Shown one piece after another: positions 44,799 through 55,900 of a stretch of DNA of 64,000 nucleotides. How positions within the stretch are numbered: position 1 is the stretch's first letter; every line of letters begins with the position of its first letter. The notes beneath the pieces are model-generated. The model worked only from the letters and a program-made list of their open reading frames with translations. It was not told the DNA's origin and made no database searches. Made by a program: the position numbers and the translations under genes. The DNA comes from an uncultured Flavobacteriaceae bacterium (lineage in GTDB: Bacteria; Bacteroidota; Bacteroidia; Flavobacteriales; Flavobacteriaceae), in assembly GCA_947494565.1 (NCBI GenBank), contig CANLVG010000004.1, positions 310,001-374,000 on the forward strand, in the 5' to 3' direction.

Positions 44799-45404
44799 TC
44801 AATTCGTTTCCGAAAGCTTTTTAAGTAGGGCTTCGTCCAATTTTAAATTCCCATTCGCCAACAACTCAGTGTACTGATCCAATGTGAATCTTTGGGTAAT
44901 ATGTTGCGGGCAATTCCAATCGTAAGCCTTAACGTTCATGACGATGAAACGTTCCACTTTTGCCGGATAATCGGCAGTAACCAATTTTTCATAAAGGGGA
45001 TTATCTGACGCGGATATAATTTCCGTTTCGACCCAAATCTTTAACCGGCTACGAGTGCTGTAATCCATGAGTATTAGGGCGGCTTTTTTGGTGTCTTTCA
45101 AATTTCCCGTGGAAATATATTGCCGGTTTCCCCGAAAGTCAGCGAAAGCGATTTGTGTTGGGGAAAGAACCTTGAGAAACCCTTTTGGACCCCCTCGATA
45201 TTGTACATAAGGCCAGCCGTTTTCTCCTACGGTTGCCATATAGAACATATCCCTATCCGCAATAAATTGAATTTCACTGATATGCAATTCATTCACTTCC
45301 ATTCCATCCATACGGCTATAACTACGCCGTGAACCATTTTCTTCTTGAAGTTGCTTCACACTTTCAGTGAACGCGATATCAGTGAAATTTTTGATCATGC
45401 TCAT
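44799..45404 (-). CDS. Pyridoxamine-phosphate-oxidase-fold flavoprotein
   Basis: 201 residues. It matches the pyridoxamine 5'-phosphate oxidase-like FMN-binding split-barrel family: FIADRDMFYMATVGENGWPYVQYRGGPKGFLKVL, then FADFRGNRQYISTGNL and RLKIWVETEII. It should bind FMN (or F420-like cofactors in other phyla) and reduce a small oxidised or electrophilic compound in the cytoplasm; true PNP oxidase activity is unlikely for this subfamily. It is the last gene of the TetR-DUF1348-GAPDH operon, starting 4 bp after the GAPDH stop. A second ATG at 45398 could also be used. Confidence 0.85.
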   Translation of the reverse strand: MSMIKNFTDIAFTESVKQLQEENGSRRSYSRMDGMEVNELHISEIQFIADRDMFYMATVGENGWPYVQYRGGPKGFLKVLSPTQIAFADFRGNRQYISTGNLKDTKKAALILMDYSTRSRLKIWVETEIISASDNPLYEKLVTADYPAKVERFIVMNVKAYDWNCPQHITQRFTLDQYTELLANGNLKLDEALLKKLSETN

Positions 45405-45408
45405 GTAG

Positions 45409-46410
45409 TTATTCGAGAATTTGGCGAATCATTTGATTCGTGAATCCCCATTCGTTATCGTACCAAGCCAATACTTTAAGTAAATCGCCATCCACCACTT
45501 TGGTCAAAGAAAGGTCAGCGATCGAAGCATAGGGACTTTTGATAATATCCGTTGAAACCAGCGGGTCAAAAGTCGCTTTTAAGACTTTTCGGTACCGGGG
45601 TGTGGCCGCTTCTTCAACCAGTATTTTGTTGACTTCATCAACGGTGACCGGCCGTTCTGTAAGTATGGTCATATCGGATAATGAACCGGTAGCAACGGGA
45701 ACACGAACCGCCATCCCGTCAAATTTACCTTTGAACTCCGGCATCGCTTTCGTGGTGGCTATTGCGGCCCCCGTAGTCGTAGGTATGATATTATTGATGG
45801 CGGACCTGCCCATACGGGGATTGCTTTTTGAAGGCGAGTCTACCGTACTATTTGAGCTCGTTGCGGCATGAATGGTCGTCATAATGGCCTTTTTAATACC
45901 GATACGGCGACCTAAAATTTCGATTATAGGACTTATGTTGTTCGTTGTACAACTAGCGCAGGAGAAGATATGCGTTTCTCCGTCTTCCGTATTTACCCCA
46001 TGAACGACCGTAGGTACTTCGGCACTTTTCGATGGCCCTGAGAGCACAACGTTCTTGGCCCCGGCCAGAATATGTTTTTTCGCATCTTCATAGGTGGTGA
46101 AAATGCCGGTACTTTCTATAACCGTATCAATATGAAGCTTGTCCCAAGGTAGTTCTTCGGGATTCCTTTCTTGAAGGTACTGTAGCGGTACGCCACCCAC
46201 GTTCAAAGACCCATCCTCGATACGTATTTCTTTATCATATTCACCATGTACACTATCGAATTGAAGTAAATATGCGATGTTCTCGATAGGTGCGATATCA
46301 TTTACCGCCACTAGTTCCAACTCAGGTGTTTCCAATATGATTTTCAAGGAAGCGCGACCAATCCGCCCCATTCCGTTTATAGCTACTCTTTTTACGATTT
46401 TACTTGCCAT
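45409..46410 (-). CDS. gap: Type I glyceraldehyde-3-phosphate dehydrogenase, divergent form
   Basis: 333 residues. The Rossmann loop is GMGRIGR (13-19), Asp38 in VNDIA favours NAD, the catalytic Cys154 sits in SCASCTTN and His181 follows in TTIHA. After the histidine the usual aromatic-Thr-Asp-Gln segment is replaced by AATSSNSTVD, and the normal RVP-Thr-Pro block reads RVPVATGSLSD, so this is not an ordinary glycolytic copy. It still should oxidise an aldehyde phosphate through a Cys thioester. The setting, downstream of a TetR regulator and a DUF1348 protein and before a PPOX-fold flavoprotein, suggests an inducible, perhaps stress-tolerant isozyme. Another GAPDH may exist elsewhere in the genome; it is not in this window. 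Confidence 0.9.
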   Translation of the reverse strand: MASKIVKRVAINGMGRIGRASLKIILETPELELVAVNDIAPIENIAYLLQFDSVHGEYDKEIRIEDGSLNVGGVPLQYLQERNPEELPWDKLHIDTVIESTGIFTTYEDAKKHILAGAKNVVLSGPSKSAEVPTVVHGVNTEDGETHIFSCASCTTNNISPIIEILGRRIGIKKAIMTTIHAATSSNSTVDSPSKSNPRMGRSAINNIIPTTTGAAIATTKAMPEFKGKFDGMAVRVPVATGSLSDMTILTERPVTVDEVNKILVEEAATPRYRKVLKATFDPLVSTDIIKSPYASIADLSLTKVVDGDLLKVLAWYDNEWGFTNQMIRQILE

Positions 46411-46422
46411 TTTATTGTTTTG

Positions 46423-46836
46423 TTAGTTTAACTTTTTGTCTACTTCGTTTATCTGGATATCGTTTATACTTGCGAACCTTTTTTTCATTAATCCATGTTC
46501 GTCAAATTCCCAGTTCTCATTTCCATAGGCTCTGAACCATTGCCCCTCCTCATTGCTGTATTCATATTCAAAGCGTACCGCTATTCGATTGTCGGTATGC
46601 GCCCAATATTCTTTTTTTAACCTGTAGTTCAACTCGTGCTTCCATTTTACGGAAAGAAATTCTTGTATCTCTTTTCTTCCACGGATGAATTCAGACCTAT
46701 TTCTCCATTCACTATCGGCCGTATAGGCCATTGAAATCTTAATCGGATCTTGACTGTTCCATGCATCTTCGGCCAACTTGATTTTTTGCTTGGCCGTTTC
46801 GATGGTGAAAGGCGGTAACGGATGTTTTTGTTCCAT
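46423..46836 (-). CDS. DUF1348 (NTF2/SnoaL-like) protein
   Basis: 137 residues of the DUF1348 family (PF07080), a single NTF2-like cone: [36 protein letters not shown] and [12 protein letters not shown] are family hallmarks. NTF2-like proteins bind small molecules or act as simple isomerases or dehydratases; the function of DUF1348 is not known. It lies 3 bp after tetR and 12 bp before gap, so it is in the middle of a four-gene operon. It is expected in the cytoplasm: there is no signal or membrane helix. Confidence 0.9.
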   Translation of the reverse strand: MEQKHPLPPFTIETAKQKIKLAEDAWNSQDPIKISMAYTADSEWRNRSEFIRGRKEIQEFLSVKWKHELNYRLKKEYWAHTDNRIAVRFEYEYSNEEGQWFRAYGNENWEFDEHGLMKKRFASINDIQINEVDKKLN

Positions 46837-46839
46837 GAT

Positions 46840-47358
46840 TTATTTTAATAAGGCTTCCACAATTTCTTTTGCCTTTTCAACGGGCCATTGCTTACGGTAT
46901 AACTGACTTTCAATAATCGCGCTCTCGAATAATAAGTAGACATGGTCCGATAGTGCGGAACCCTTTAAAAGAACCGAAAAGTGGGTTCTCAATTCGGCTT
47001 TATGACGCTGAATTACACTTAAGATCTTAGTGTTGTCACTGGGGATTTCCGATAGGATATTTAGGAAACTACAGCCCCTAAAATCCTCCTTTTCATTCAT
47101 TAGCATCAAAAAATCGAAAGCAGTCAACACCTCGTCCGAATCACTTGAAGCGATATGGGTCTTCAGCTGTTCTGACCAGTAAGCATGTCTCGCTTTGAGA
47201 TAGGCAATACAAACGTCTTCTTTTGACTTGAAGTTGTAATAAAAACTTCCTTTGGCCACTTTGGCCTCTTCAATGATTTGATTGATTCCCGTGGCGTTGT
47301 ATCCTTGCCGATGAAAAAGGTCGGTAGCCGTAGTAATGATGCGTTCTTGTACTTTCAT
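46840..47358 (-). CDS. TetR/AcrR-family transcriptional repressor
   Basis: 172 residues. The N-terminal helix-turn-helix region is standard (RIITTATDLFHRQGYNATG then EEAKVAKGSFYYNFKSKED, about 5-50); the helical ligand pocket follows. It is the first gene of the DUF1348-gap-PPOX operon and so probably represses its own operon. A perfect 24-bp palindrome starts 41 bp upstream of its ATG and overlaps the -33 region of a promoter with a perfect -7 box, TATCTTTG, which fits autoregulation. The inducer is unknown; electrophiles or aldehydes are a reasonable guess from the neighbours. Confidence 0.93.
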   Translation of the reverse strand: MKVQERIITTATDLFHRQGYNATGINQIIEEAKVAKGSFYYNFKSKEDVCIAYLKARHAYWSEQLKTHIASSDSDEVLTAFDFLMLMNEKEDFRGCSFLNILSEIPSDNTKILSVIQRHKAELRTHFSVLLKGSALSDHVYLLFESAIIESQLYRKQWPVEKAKEIVEALLK

Positions 47359-47377
47359 TTCGTGTGTTAATACGGTA

Positions 47378-47385
47378 CAAAGATA
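47378..47385 (-). promoter_or_regulatory. -7 promoter element of the tetR operon
   Basis: TATCTTTG on the minus strand is a perfect TAnnTTTG box, 19 bases before the tetR ATG. The matching -33 position (TCTG at 47407-47410, 21-base spacer) falls within the 24-bp palindrome, so a bound repressor would cover it. Confidence 0.55.
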
Positions 47386-47398
47386 GCTTAAATTTCTA

Positions 47399-47422
47399 TT
47401 TTTAGACAGACTTGTCTAAAAA
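47399..47422. promoter_or_regulatory. 24-bp palindromic operator, probably for the adjacent TetR protein
   Basis: TTTTTAGACA and TGTCTAAAAA are perfect inverted complements separated by GACT. It lies between divergent tetR and the pseudouridine synthase gene and overlaps the -33 region of the tetR promoter. Size and symmetry are typical of TetR-family operators. Confidence 0.75.
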
Positions 47423-47464
47423 TTAACAGAAGATTATTAATGTCGTACATCAGCAACGCTTTAC

Positions 47465-47472
47465 TACCTTTG
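47465..47472 (+). promoter_or_regulatory. -7 promoter element of the pseudouridine synthase gene
   Basis: TACCTTTG is a perfect TAnnTTTG box 16 bases before the ATG. A clear TTTG at the -33 distance is missing. The palindrome lies about 43 bp upstream of this box, so the TetR protein need not block it. Confidence 0.4.
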
Positions 47473-47488
47473 CCAACAAACGGAATTA

Positions 47489-48328
47489 ATGGGCAGATCA
47501 GATTCAAATAACGGGGATAGAAAGTCAGGAAGGCAAGGGGGGACTTTTCGAAAGAAAAATTCTGCGAGGGTAAATGCACGGGTCAATAAAAAGGTAGCAC
47601 CTAAAAGTTCGAATTCGAATGAAATCCGTTTGAACCGATATGTGGCTAATTCAGGGGTGTGTTCCCGTCGTGAGGCCGATATTTATATCGCTGCCGGAAA
47701 CGTTACGGTAAACGGAAAGCCTATAACGGAAATGGGCTACAAGGTGAAGCTCGGTGATGATGTGCGTTTTGATGGCCGCCGTCTCAATCCCATTAAAAGA
47801 GAATATGTATTGCTCAACAAGCCCAAGGATTTTACAACTTCAGGGCGAGATGAACACGGAAGGCGTACGGCTCGAAGTCTCGTTTCAAAAGCCTCAAAAG
47901 CAGAGCTGAAACCCATAGGAAAATTGGACAAGAACACGACGGGGCTCATTATCTTTACCAATGACGGGGAAATGGCCAAACGTCTGAACAGCCCTAAAAA
48001 CGGACTTCGAAAAATTTATCATATTGAGCTGAACAAAAATTTACGAAGTGCCGATTTGAAACGCATTCAAGAGGGGCTCCCCATAGACGACCGTATTGTG
48101 CGGGTTCAAGATGTCAGCTTTGTCGATAACGCTCCAAAAAACCAAGTTGGGATGGAACTTTCAAGTTCTCGGAATAACATTGTACGCAGGCTCTTTGAAG
48201 AATTGGAGTATGAAGTGGTAAAATTGGATCGAGTCGTCTATGCGGGTTTGACCAAAAAAGATCTCCCTAGAGGACATTGGCGTTTTTTGACCGAACAGGA
48301 AGTGATCAATCTCTCGATGATCAAGTAG
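47489..48328 (+). CDS. Pseudouridine synthase (RluB/RluE/RluF/RsuA type)
   Basis: 279 residues. A basic, disordered N-terminal extension (about 1-45; rich in Arg, Lys, Ser, Asn) precedes an S4 RNA-binding domain (about 48-100; RLNRYVANSGVCSRREADIYI) and the catalytic domain, with the Asp in GKLDKNTTGLIIFTNDGE and the closing segment DRVVYAGLTKKDLPRGHWR. It converts specific uridines in ribosomal RNA to pseudouridine. The exact position (16S or 23S) is not readable. It is divergent from the tetR operon and convergent with the membrane protein gene after it. Confidence 0.93.
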   Translation: MGRSDSNNGDRKSGRQGGTFRKKNSARVNARVNKKVAPKSSNSNEIRLNRYVANSGVCSRREADIYIAAGNVTVNGKPITEMGYKVKLGDDVRFDGRRLNPIKREYVLLNKPKDFTTSGRDEHGRRTARSLVSKASKAELKPIGKLDKNTTGLIIFTNDGEMAKRLNSPKNGLRKIYHIELNKNLRSADLKRIQEGLPIDDRIVRVQDVSFVDNAPKNQVGMELSSSRNNIVRRLFEELEYEVVKLDRVVYAGLTKKDLPRGHWRFLTEQEVINLSMIK

Positions 48329-48334
48329 GTTTTG

Positions 48335-49027
48335 TTATACCAGGCCCGTTATTGCCGCAGCCAAGCCAATGATGAACGTTATGGCGCACAAGCCTATGGC
48401 AAAGGCATAGGTTCTCATCAGTTCGGCATTGGTCGCAGTGTTCTCACTAACGTGGTTGTGTAAAAAAGGAACGCCTATGACGGTTCCGAAAATGAGAAAA
48501 AGAGTAAAGGGCAATGCCTGTATAAAAGTAGCGGGTTTTTTGTTCCTTTTCGCCGTTGCCGCCCTAGCTGCGTAATGACATACGATGGGGTAGGCAATCA
48601 TGATTCCTCCGAAGTTTACGAATTCGCGAGCGGCATTTATCAGATACTTGTAATCGGTAATTGCATTTTGGGTTTCAGCGATATATTCTATCAATATGGC
48701 CCCGATATTAAAAAGAATAAAAAAGATCAGTACCATAAAGGCGATATGGAACCATTTTCGGCCTATTCCAAGTTGTGTGTCGGTAACCTTGGCAACTACG
48801 ATCCTCGACCAAGCCAGCCAAATCAAAACAATTAGGGCTACTAGGATGATGTGCATTCCTAAAATGATATTGAATGCGTGGGCCTGCCCAGTTGAAGGAT
48901 CTGAAATGTTGCCCAAGCTAATGGTCAGTAGCGTATAGGTCAAAAACAGGAATAAAGGCCCTAGCACCAAAAAAAAGGCAAGTTTTTTTGGCGAAATAGA
49001 AAGAATATAGTCTTGAATTTTTTGCAT
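48335..49027 (-). CDS. Polytopic membrane protein of unknown function
   Basis: 230 residues from the ATG at 49027; a GTG six codons earlier is less likely. It has about six membrane helices: near 17-40, 58-79, 93-120, 135-155, 174-194 and 205-228. I recognise no family. It contains no cofactor motif and no lipobox. It lies 29 bp downstream of the PorP/SprF gene start on the same strand reading order, so it may be independent of it; the pseudouridine synthase converges with it across 6 bp. Confidence 0.7.
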   Translation of the reverse strand: MQKIQDYILSISPKKLAFFLVLGPLFLFLTYTLLTISLGNISDPSTGQAHAFNIILGMHIILVALIVLIWLAWSRIVVAKVTDTQLGIGRKWFHIAFMVLIFFILFNIGAILIEYIAETQNAITDYKYLINAAREFVNFGGIMIAYPIVCHYAARAATAKRNKKPATFIQALPFTLFLIFGTVIGVPFLHNHVSENTATNAELMRTYAFAIGLCAITFIIGLAAAITGLV

Positions 49028-49056
49028 TGTTGGGCCATTATACACCTATGATATTT

Positions 49057-49986
49057 TTAGTCCGTAGCATACCCTTTACCAAAACGATAGCTCAACATCA
49101 AGCCGTGAATGTTGGGTAAAACAGAATCTTTCAGGGCCATATTGTAGTGATAGATCAATCGGAAGTTCTTAATTAAATAAATGCCGGCCAAAAGGTTTAC
49201 CGATGAATTACTACGATATCCCGCCCCAAGCTCGAATCGATTTCTATAGCTTACAGAAACATTGGTATCTATTTGTAACGGAGCTCCTTTTTCGCTCTTG
49301 ATCAATACACTTGGCTTCAACATAAAATCTTCAAAACGATTATTATAAAAACGATAACCAAAATAGCCATAAATCGGACTTTCCAACTGTAGATTATCAT
49401 CGCTAGCGAAACGGTCACCCAATACATTCGGTGTGGAGACACCGGCATAAAATCGAGCATGATTGAACAGAAAACCAACACCCACCGTAGGTATCGTAGC
49501 GTTGATATTCTGACTGAACCTCGGATCGTCCGAAATGCCAAGGTCCAATAAATTATCTTGATATTGTTGAATTCCTGCGGTAATACCGAAAGACAGCGTA
49601 CCTGGCTGGTATATTTGCCAATATGGTCGGTCATCCTTGAAATCGAAAAAGATTTTATATGAATAGGCCGCAAAGGCACTTGTTGAGGTAGTTACACCGA
49701 TTTCATCACGGACAAAGCCTGCCCCAAGACCTACTTTACCTTCGTTTAAAGGGGTGTGAAAACTCAAGCTTAGGTTTCTCGGGCTACCTTCAAAAGAACT
49801 GAAGCCTGTATTGCTTGCTGTCATTTCGGTGTCGGGTAGGAGTCCGGCATAAGCGGAATTAATAATAAACGGATTGAAGTTGTATTCCGGAAAAACAGCG
49901 GTTTGTTGACCGAAAGTTGAATGGCATGTTAAGAGTGACAGCAGAACACCTAGTGCCAGCGTGCCAATTTTGTTGGTTTTCTTCAT
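49057..49986 (-). CDS. PorP/SprF family type IX secretion-linked outer-membrane protein
   Basis: 309 residues. A signal peptide ends near TFGQQ. The start of the mature part (FPEYNFNPFIINSAYAG, then SNTGFSSFEGSPRNLSLSFHTPL) is the hallmark of PorP/SprF, and the protein ends in a barrel strand with Tyr-Arg-Phe-Gly. PorP/SprF proteins are outer-membrane barrels that hold or help export surface proteins with type B C-terminal signals. It starts 4 bp after the giant repeat protein, which carries exactly such a sorting domain, so the two are a functional pair. Confidence 0.95.
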   Translation of the reverse strand: MKKTNKIGTLALGVLLSLLTCHSTFGQQTAVFPEYNFNPFIINSAYAGLLPDTEMTASNTGFSSFEGSPRNLSLSFHTPLNEGKVGLGAGFVRDEIGVTTSTSAFAAYSYKIFFDFKDDRPYWQIYQPGTLSFGITAGIQQYQDNLLDLGISDDPRFSQNINATIPTVGVGFLFNHARFYAGVSTPNVLGDRFASDDNLQLESPIYGYFGYRFYNNRFEDFMLKPSVLIKSEKGAPLQIDTNVSVSYRNRFELGAGYRSNSSVNLLAGIYLIKNFRLIYHYNMALKDSVLPNIHGLMLSYRFGKGYATD

Positions 49987-49990
49987 TGGT

Positions 49991-52900
49991 TTAGCGCTTG
50001 ATTACTACGTATCCTTTGGTTTTCTTTAAAATGGTCTCCCCTTCAATTTGAATATCGAAGAAGTAGGTGCCCGACGGCAGTTTGCCTGCACCCATTTTAG
50101 TCTTGAGATTCGCATCGCCACGGAATACTGCAGCGCTGTTGTCGTAATTCTCTATGCTAAAAACCGCGTCGCCCCAGCGGTTATAGATAATCACTATATT
50201 TTCAGGGTAATACTCGATGTTTTCAATATGCCAGTATTCATTAATACCGTCACCATCAGGCGAGAAACCGTATTTGGTATTGTCTTCGGGAACCAGAGTA
50301 GTAAACGATTGTTCTTCACATTGCGTCGCATCCCCTGCACTATTATAGGGAACGATACTCACAAATATTTCCGTGTCAAAAGGAAACTCGCTATTATGAT
50401 TGTAGCTTGTGGTCAAACCAAGGTCGAGATTATCAACAATATCAGTACCCCCAAGACTCGTTCCTATGGAAATACGATAGCCATCTGTTTTTTCGACTTC
50501 GGTCCAACTGATACCGCTGTCAAGCGGCACATCGATTTCGGCATTGAACGGACTATTGAGAACGGCACATTCGGGTGCGATGATTTCCGTTTCAAAACTG
50601 TTGGAAGTACATCCAATCGCATCACCGGAAGTATTGTACGGTGTAACGGTCACATAAATGAGACTTTCAGAAGGAAGGTCTTCCGCAAAGGTATAGTTTG
50701 TCAATGAGGCCACATCTTCGTTGTTAACGATATCCGCACCATTTGGCGAGGTACCTACCGAAATGCGATATCCATCGGCATCAAAGCTGGAATTCCATGA
50801 AATATCGGTAGCGACGGAAACTTGAGTAGCATTGTTTATAGGTGAAACCAAGTTTGTACAATTCGGAAGCGGTCTGATGGTAAAGCTTTCCGGAACACAT
50901 CCGATAGCATCACCAACTTCGTTGTAGGGCACTATTGTGACCGTTACGACTTCTCCTTGGTCGAAGTCATTTGGAAACACATAGGTGGTGCCGGCAAAGT
51001 CAAAATCTGTGATATTATTGATGGTAGTGTTGCTTCCGCTGATCGTCAGCTTATAGCCATCGGCATCTGGAATCTCGGTCCAAGTGATTTCGTTCACATC
51101 GGCAATAACGGCATCATTTACAGGTGTAGTAAGGGTCGTACACATGGGAACGGATTCAATAGTGAAACTCGTTGGGCTACACCCGATGGCATCCCCGATA
51201 TCATTATAGGCTACAATGGTCACTTCTACATTTTCACCTTGCTCAAAATCATTCGGTAGATCAATAGTTGTACCAGTGACATCGAAGGTTTGATTATTTC
51301 CCGTACTCACACTTGCGTTTACGGTAACCCTGTATCCATTGGCATCGCTTACGGCATTCCAGTTCAGGTCGGTTTCGACGGGTACACCGACTGCACCGTT
51401 GGTCGGCGCGATGAGGGTAGTACAGTTCGGAACCGGTTTTATGGTAAAGCTCTCATCTGCGCAGCTTAGAGCATCTCCCACTTCATTGTAAGGAATAATA
51501 GTCACCGTAACTATTTCGCCCTGCTCGAAATCATCGGGGAAATTATAGGTATTCCCGGAGGTAATGAGCACATCGGTAATGTTGTTCGCAGTACTGGTAC
51601 TGCCGTTGACACTTAATCGATACCCTGTAGCATCGCTTACCGTGGTCCATGATATATCGGTATCCACTGCGACGTCAACGGCTCCGTCGCCAGGAATAAT
51701 CAAGCTATTACATGAGGGTACTGCCCTAATGCTTATGTTTTCCGCGGAACATCCAATGGCATCGCCTTGGATATTATAAGGCACCAAGGTTACGGCTACC
51801 GTTTCTCCTTGTTCAAAATCGTTGGTGAAGGTATAGGTCGTGCCCGATGGAATATCCAGGTCGGTGACATTGTTGGCCGTGCTGCTACCTCCGACGACGG
51901 TCAGTTTGTATCCGTCCGCCCCGGTACTCGCATTCCATTCAATCGTCGGCCGAAGCCCAAGATCGGTCGTAGCACTGGAAAGACTGGTGCATGGCGGTAC
52001 AGGTGGGGGTACAATGGTGAAACTTTCGGAAGCGCAACCAGGGGCAGTCCCCAAATTGTTCCTTGGGATAATGGTTACGGCCACGACATCCCCAAGCTCA
52101 AAATCATTGGAAAAGGAATAACTGGTGCCCGAAGTGACGACAAAGGTTCCGTCATTAGCAGTACTACCGGACGCCGCAATCGTAATCTCATAACTATCGG
52201 CAGTTGCACTGGCATTCCAGGTAATACTCGGCACATCGATTGCAACATTGGTCTCTAGGTTCGCTGGTGAGACCAAGGTAGTGCAGGAAGGTGGTCCTTC
52301 GGTAGTGAAGCTTTCCTCGGTACATCCTGTTGCATCTCCGTTGCCATTATAAGCGGTAATATTGACATAAATGGTCGTGTTTTCGGGTAAATCGGCTACA
52401 AAATCATGAGTGGTCATAGTTCCGACGTCGCCGGAGAAAATATCGGTTCCTCCAGAGGAAGTTCCCACGGTAAGGCGATACCCATCTGCGGTGCCCGATC
52501 CGTTCCAACTCAGATTGGTGTCAACGGCAATATTCGTCGATCCGTTGATCGGCGCGCTTAAGAGCGTGCATGATGGGGGGCTGGTAGAATCCCCTGTTCT
52601 AAAGGTTTCTTCGGTACAGTTTATTGCGTCGCCCTCGTCATTATAGGGAATAATGGTTACATAGTATAATCTACTTTCCAAAAGATCGACAGGGATATCA
52701 TAGGTGGTCATGTTACCCACGTCAACATTGTTGACAACCTCTATACCTCCTGATGTGGTACCCACTACAACAAGATAGCCCGTGGCATTTGCAACCGCCG
52801 TCCAACTCAAATTGGTGTCGATGGCAATATCGGTAGCATTGTCCACTGGTGTGGTCAGGTTGGTACACATTGGCGGTACTGGGATCACTTCGGTATGAAA

Positions 52901-55900
52901 ACGTTCTTCAGTACAAGAAGTGGCATCCCCTTGGTCATTATATGGCGTTATCGTCATAAAAATATCACTGTCTTCTGGAAGGTCGGTAGCAAAATCATAG
53001 GTAGACATGTTTCCCACATCTACGTCATCGAGAATATCATTTCCTCCAGTAGTGGTGCCCACGGTCAATCGATAACCATCCGCATTTGAAATCGGGTTCC
53101 AACTGAGGTCAGTGGTGACCACTACATCAATCGCATTATTCAATGGGTCTATCAAAGTAGTACAATCGGGAATGGTTGCGGGATCGCTTGAGATGGTGAA
53201 ACTCTCTTCAGTGCAAGGTCCCACAGCATCTCCTTCGTCATTAAAGGGAATCAAGGTCACATGGACTACATCACCTGTATTGAAATCGGCGGCGAATGCA
53301 TAGGAGGTTTCATCGTTGACCGTTTCGTTGTTGACAATATCGTTCCCTCCTGGTGAAGTTCCTACAGTCAGACGATAGCCTCTTGCAAAAGTTGAGGGCT
53401 CCCAAGTGATATTGGTGTTCACCGGTACTTCTGTCGCTCCATTTAAAGGTGAAACCAATTGGGTGCAGACCGGAATGGGACAATCTCGAACGTCTAGACT
53501 AAAGGTCCACCCGAACGTAGCTATCATTGATTGTCGTTCTTCAAGGGCATCACAGTAGGGGAGTCCTTCTGCGCCTAAATTAATGCCACTAATGGGGGTT
53601 TGTTCGGACCAAGCAATAAGGGTATTGTCATAATTCTCCCTGGTCAATGCCGTGTTGTCGAGCATATCGGTCATGTTAGAGATGCCACTGATATTCCAAT
53701 CCCCTAAATATTGATTCAGGGCGGAGGCATTTTGAAAGGCCGATTGCATGCTTACGTTACCCAGGTCCCATTGATCCAAAGGCTGATTGAAGGCGCTGGC
53801 ATTTTGGAACATGCCATCCATATTGTTCACGCCGGATACGCGCCAGTTGTTTACCGATTGATTGAAGGTTGTCGCCCCGGCGAACATCTCTTCCATGGTA
53901 TCGGCGCCCCTTACATTCCACGCATTAATATCCTGATTAAAGGAAGTAGCGTCCTTGAACATTTTTTCCATAGTGGTTACCGAAGCGGTGTTCCAAGAAC
54001 CGAGTGATTGGTTGAAAGAAGTCGCCTCTTCGAACATCGATTCCGTTGTGGTGACGAAGGAGGTGTTCCAGGAGTCGATGGCTTGATCGAATAAGGAGGC
54101 ACCATTGAACATTTCTTGCATCGTAAGTACTTCCCCGGTATTCCAATTCTGCATGGGCTGATTGAAAGCGACCGCATCTTTGAACATCGATTCCATATTG
54201 GTGACCGAACCGACATTCCAATTACCAACTTGACCATTGAATGCTGAAGCCTCTTCGAACATAGAATTCATTAGGGTTACAGAGGAAACGTCCCAAGAAT
54301 TCAACGGTTGATTAAATACTATTGCATCTTCGAACATTGAGGCCATATTGGCAACGGCACTGACATTCCAAGCGTTTAAGGGTTGATCGAAAACTTCCGC
54401 TCCTTGAAACATAGAAGACATATTGACCACTGAATTTACATCCCAATTGTTCATGGGTTGGTTATAGGCTTCCGCCCTATTGAACATTGAATTCATGTCG
54501 ATGACGCTGGTGACATTCCAGTCATTGATGTTCTGATCAAAAGTTTCGGCATACGCGAACATCGAGGCCATATTGGTTACCAAGGATACATTCCAGTTGT
54601 TCAAAGGTCGATCAAAGGCCAAAGCATTTCGAAACATATTACCCATGTTGGTTACTTGGGAGACGTTCCATTGATTTAGGGGTTGGTCAAACACTTCTGC
54701 GTAACTGAACATGGCGAACATGTTAGTGACGTTACCTACATCCCAGCTGTCTATGGGTTGATTAAAGGCGGATGCCCTGTTGAACATTTCATTCATGTCG
54801 GTAACTTCACTTACATTCCAATTATCAAGGGGTTGGTTGAACTCTCTAGTGTTCGCGAACATTTGATACATGTTGGTTACCTTGCTTACGTCCCAGCCGT
54901 CAATAGGCTGATCGAATAGATAGGCAGTATTGAACATGCGCGAAGTATTGGTCACATTGCTCGTATTCCAGTTTCCAATGGGTTGATCGAATTCCTCACA
55001 GGCGAAAAACATTCCCGACATATTTTCGACATTTCCAACGTTCCATTGGTCTAGCGGTTGGTTAAAAACCCTGGCTGCGATGAGCATATAACTCATATTG
55101 GTCACATTACTTACATCCCAACCGTTCATATTGCCGTTGAACAGGCGGCAACCGGCAAACATGCTGGCCATATTAGATACGTTGGTCAGGTCAGGTACGT
55201 CCGTGGCATTGTACTCCATATTTTCACAGTAGTAGAATGCTCTTTCCATAGACTGCCATTCTTGTGTACCCCACTGGTCTATGGAGATGAGTTTGTAGTT
55301 GTCCGTATGTGAGTAATCATGGTAGGGCGCAGGAAAGTTGCCGATAATGGATACCGTATAGACCCCTGGTGCTAAATAGGTATGTGTAATGTCACCTGTA
55401 ACATGGTTGTCAAATTGATCATCGCCCCAATCAATGGAGTAATCATAAGGAAGATAGGCCGGGTATCCGGTATTTGCTTCGATTTTCAACTGATTTGCAG
55501 GGGTGGTATCAGAATCCACCAAGCTGGTGTCATAAGTGAGTTTAAACGCATCTGGACTATTCACCCAAGAGGGTACTACGGTAAAACTTTCCTCGGTACA
55601 TCCGGTGGCAGGTCCGTCGGTGTCATTATAGGGAACGATTCTAACGAAAACTTCGTCACCAGGCTCCAACAGATCATCACCCGCCAAGTTTTCAAGGTCG
55701 AGTCCTACCGTATTGCCACCAGGAACATCATGATTATTAAATGGAATGGATTCAACCCCTCCTCGAATAATCCTAACGGTGACATAATACCCTGTGGCAT
55801 TTGGGGTTTGGGCCCAGGTAAGGTTGGCACTGGCCGGTACGTTGGTATCCCCATCAACAGGAGAAACGAGATTGGTACATAGTACAAAGCTACAATTGAC

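Noticed and set aside
50048-50707. 219-codon open frame on the plus strand opposite the giant protein
   Set aside because: It mirrors the strong codon pattern of the Fn3-like modules and sorting domain, has no recognisable family, and similar antisense frames recur along the same gene.
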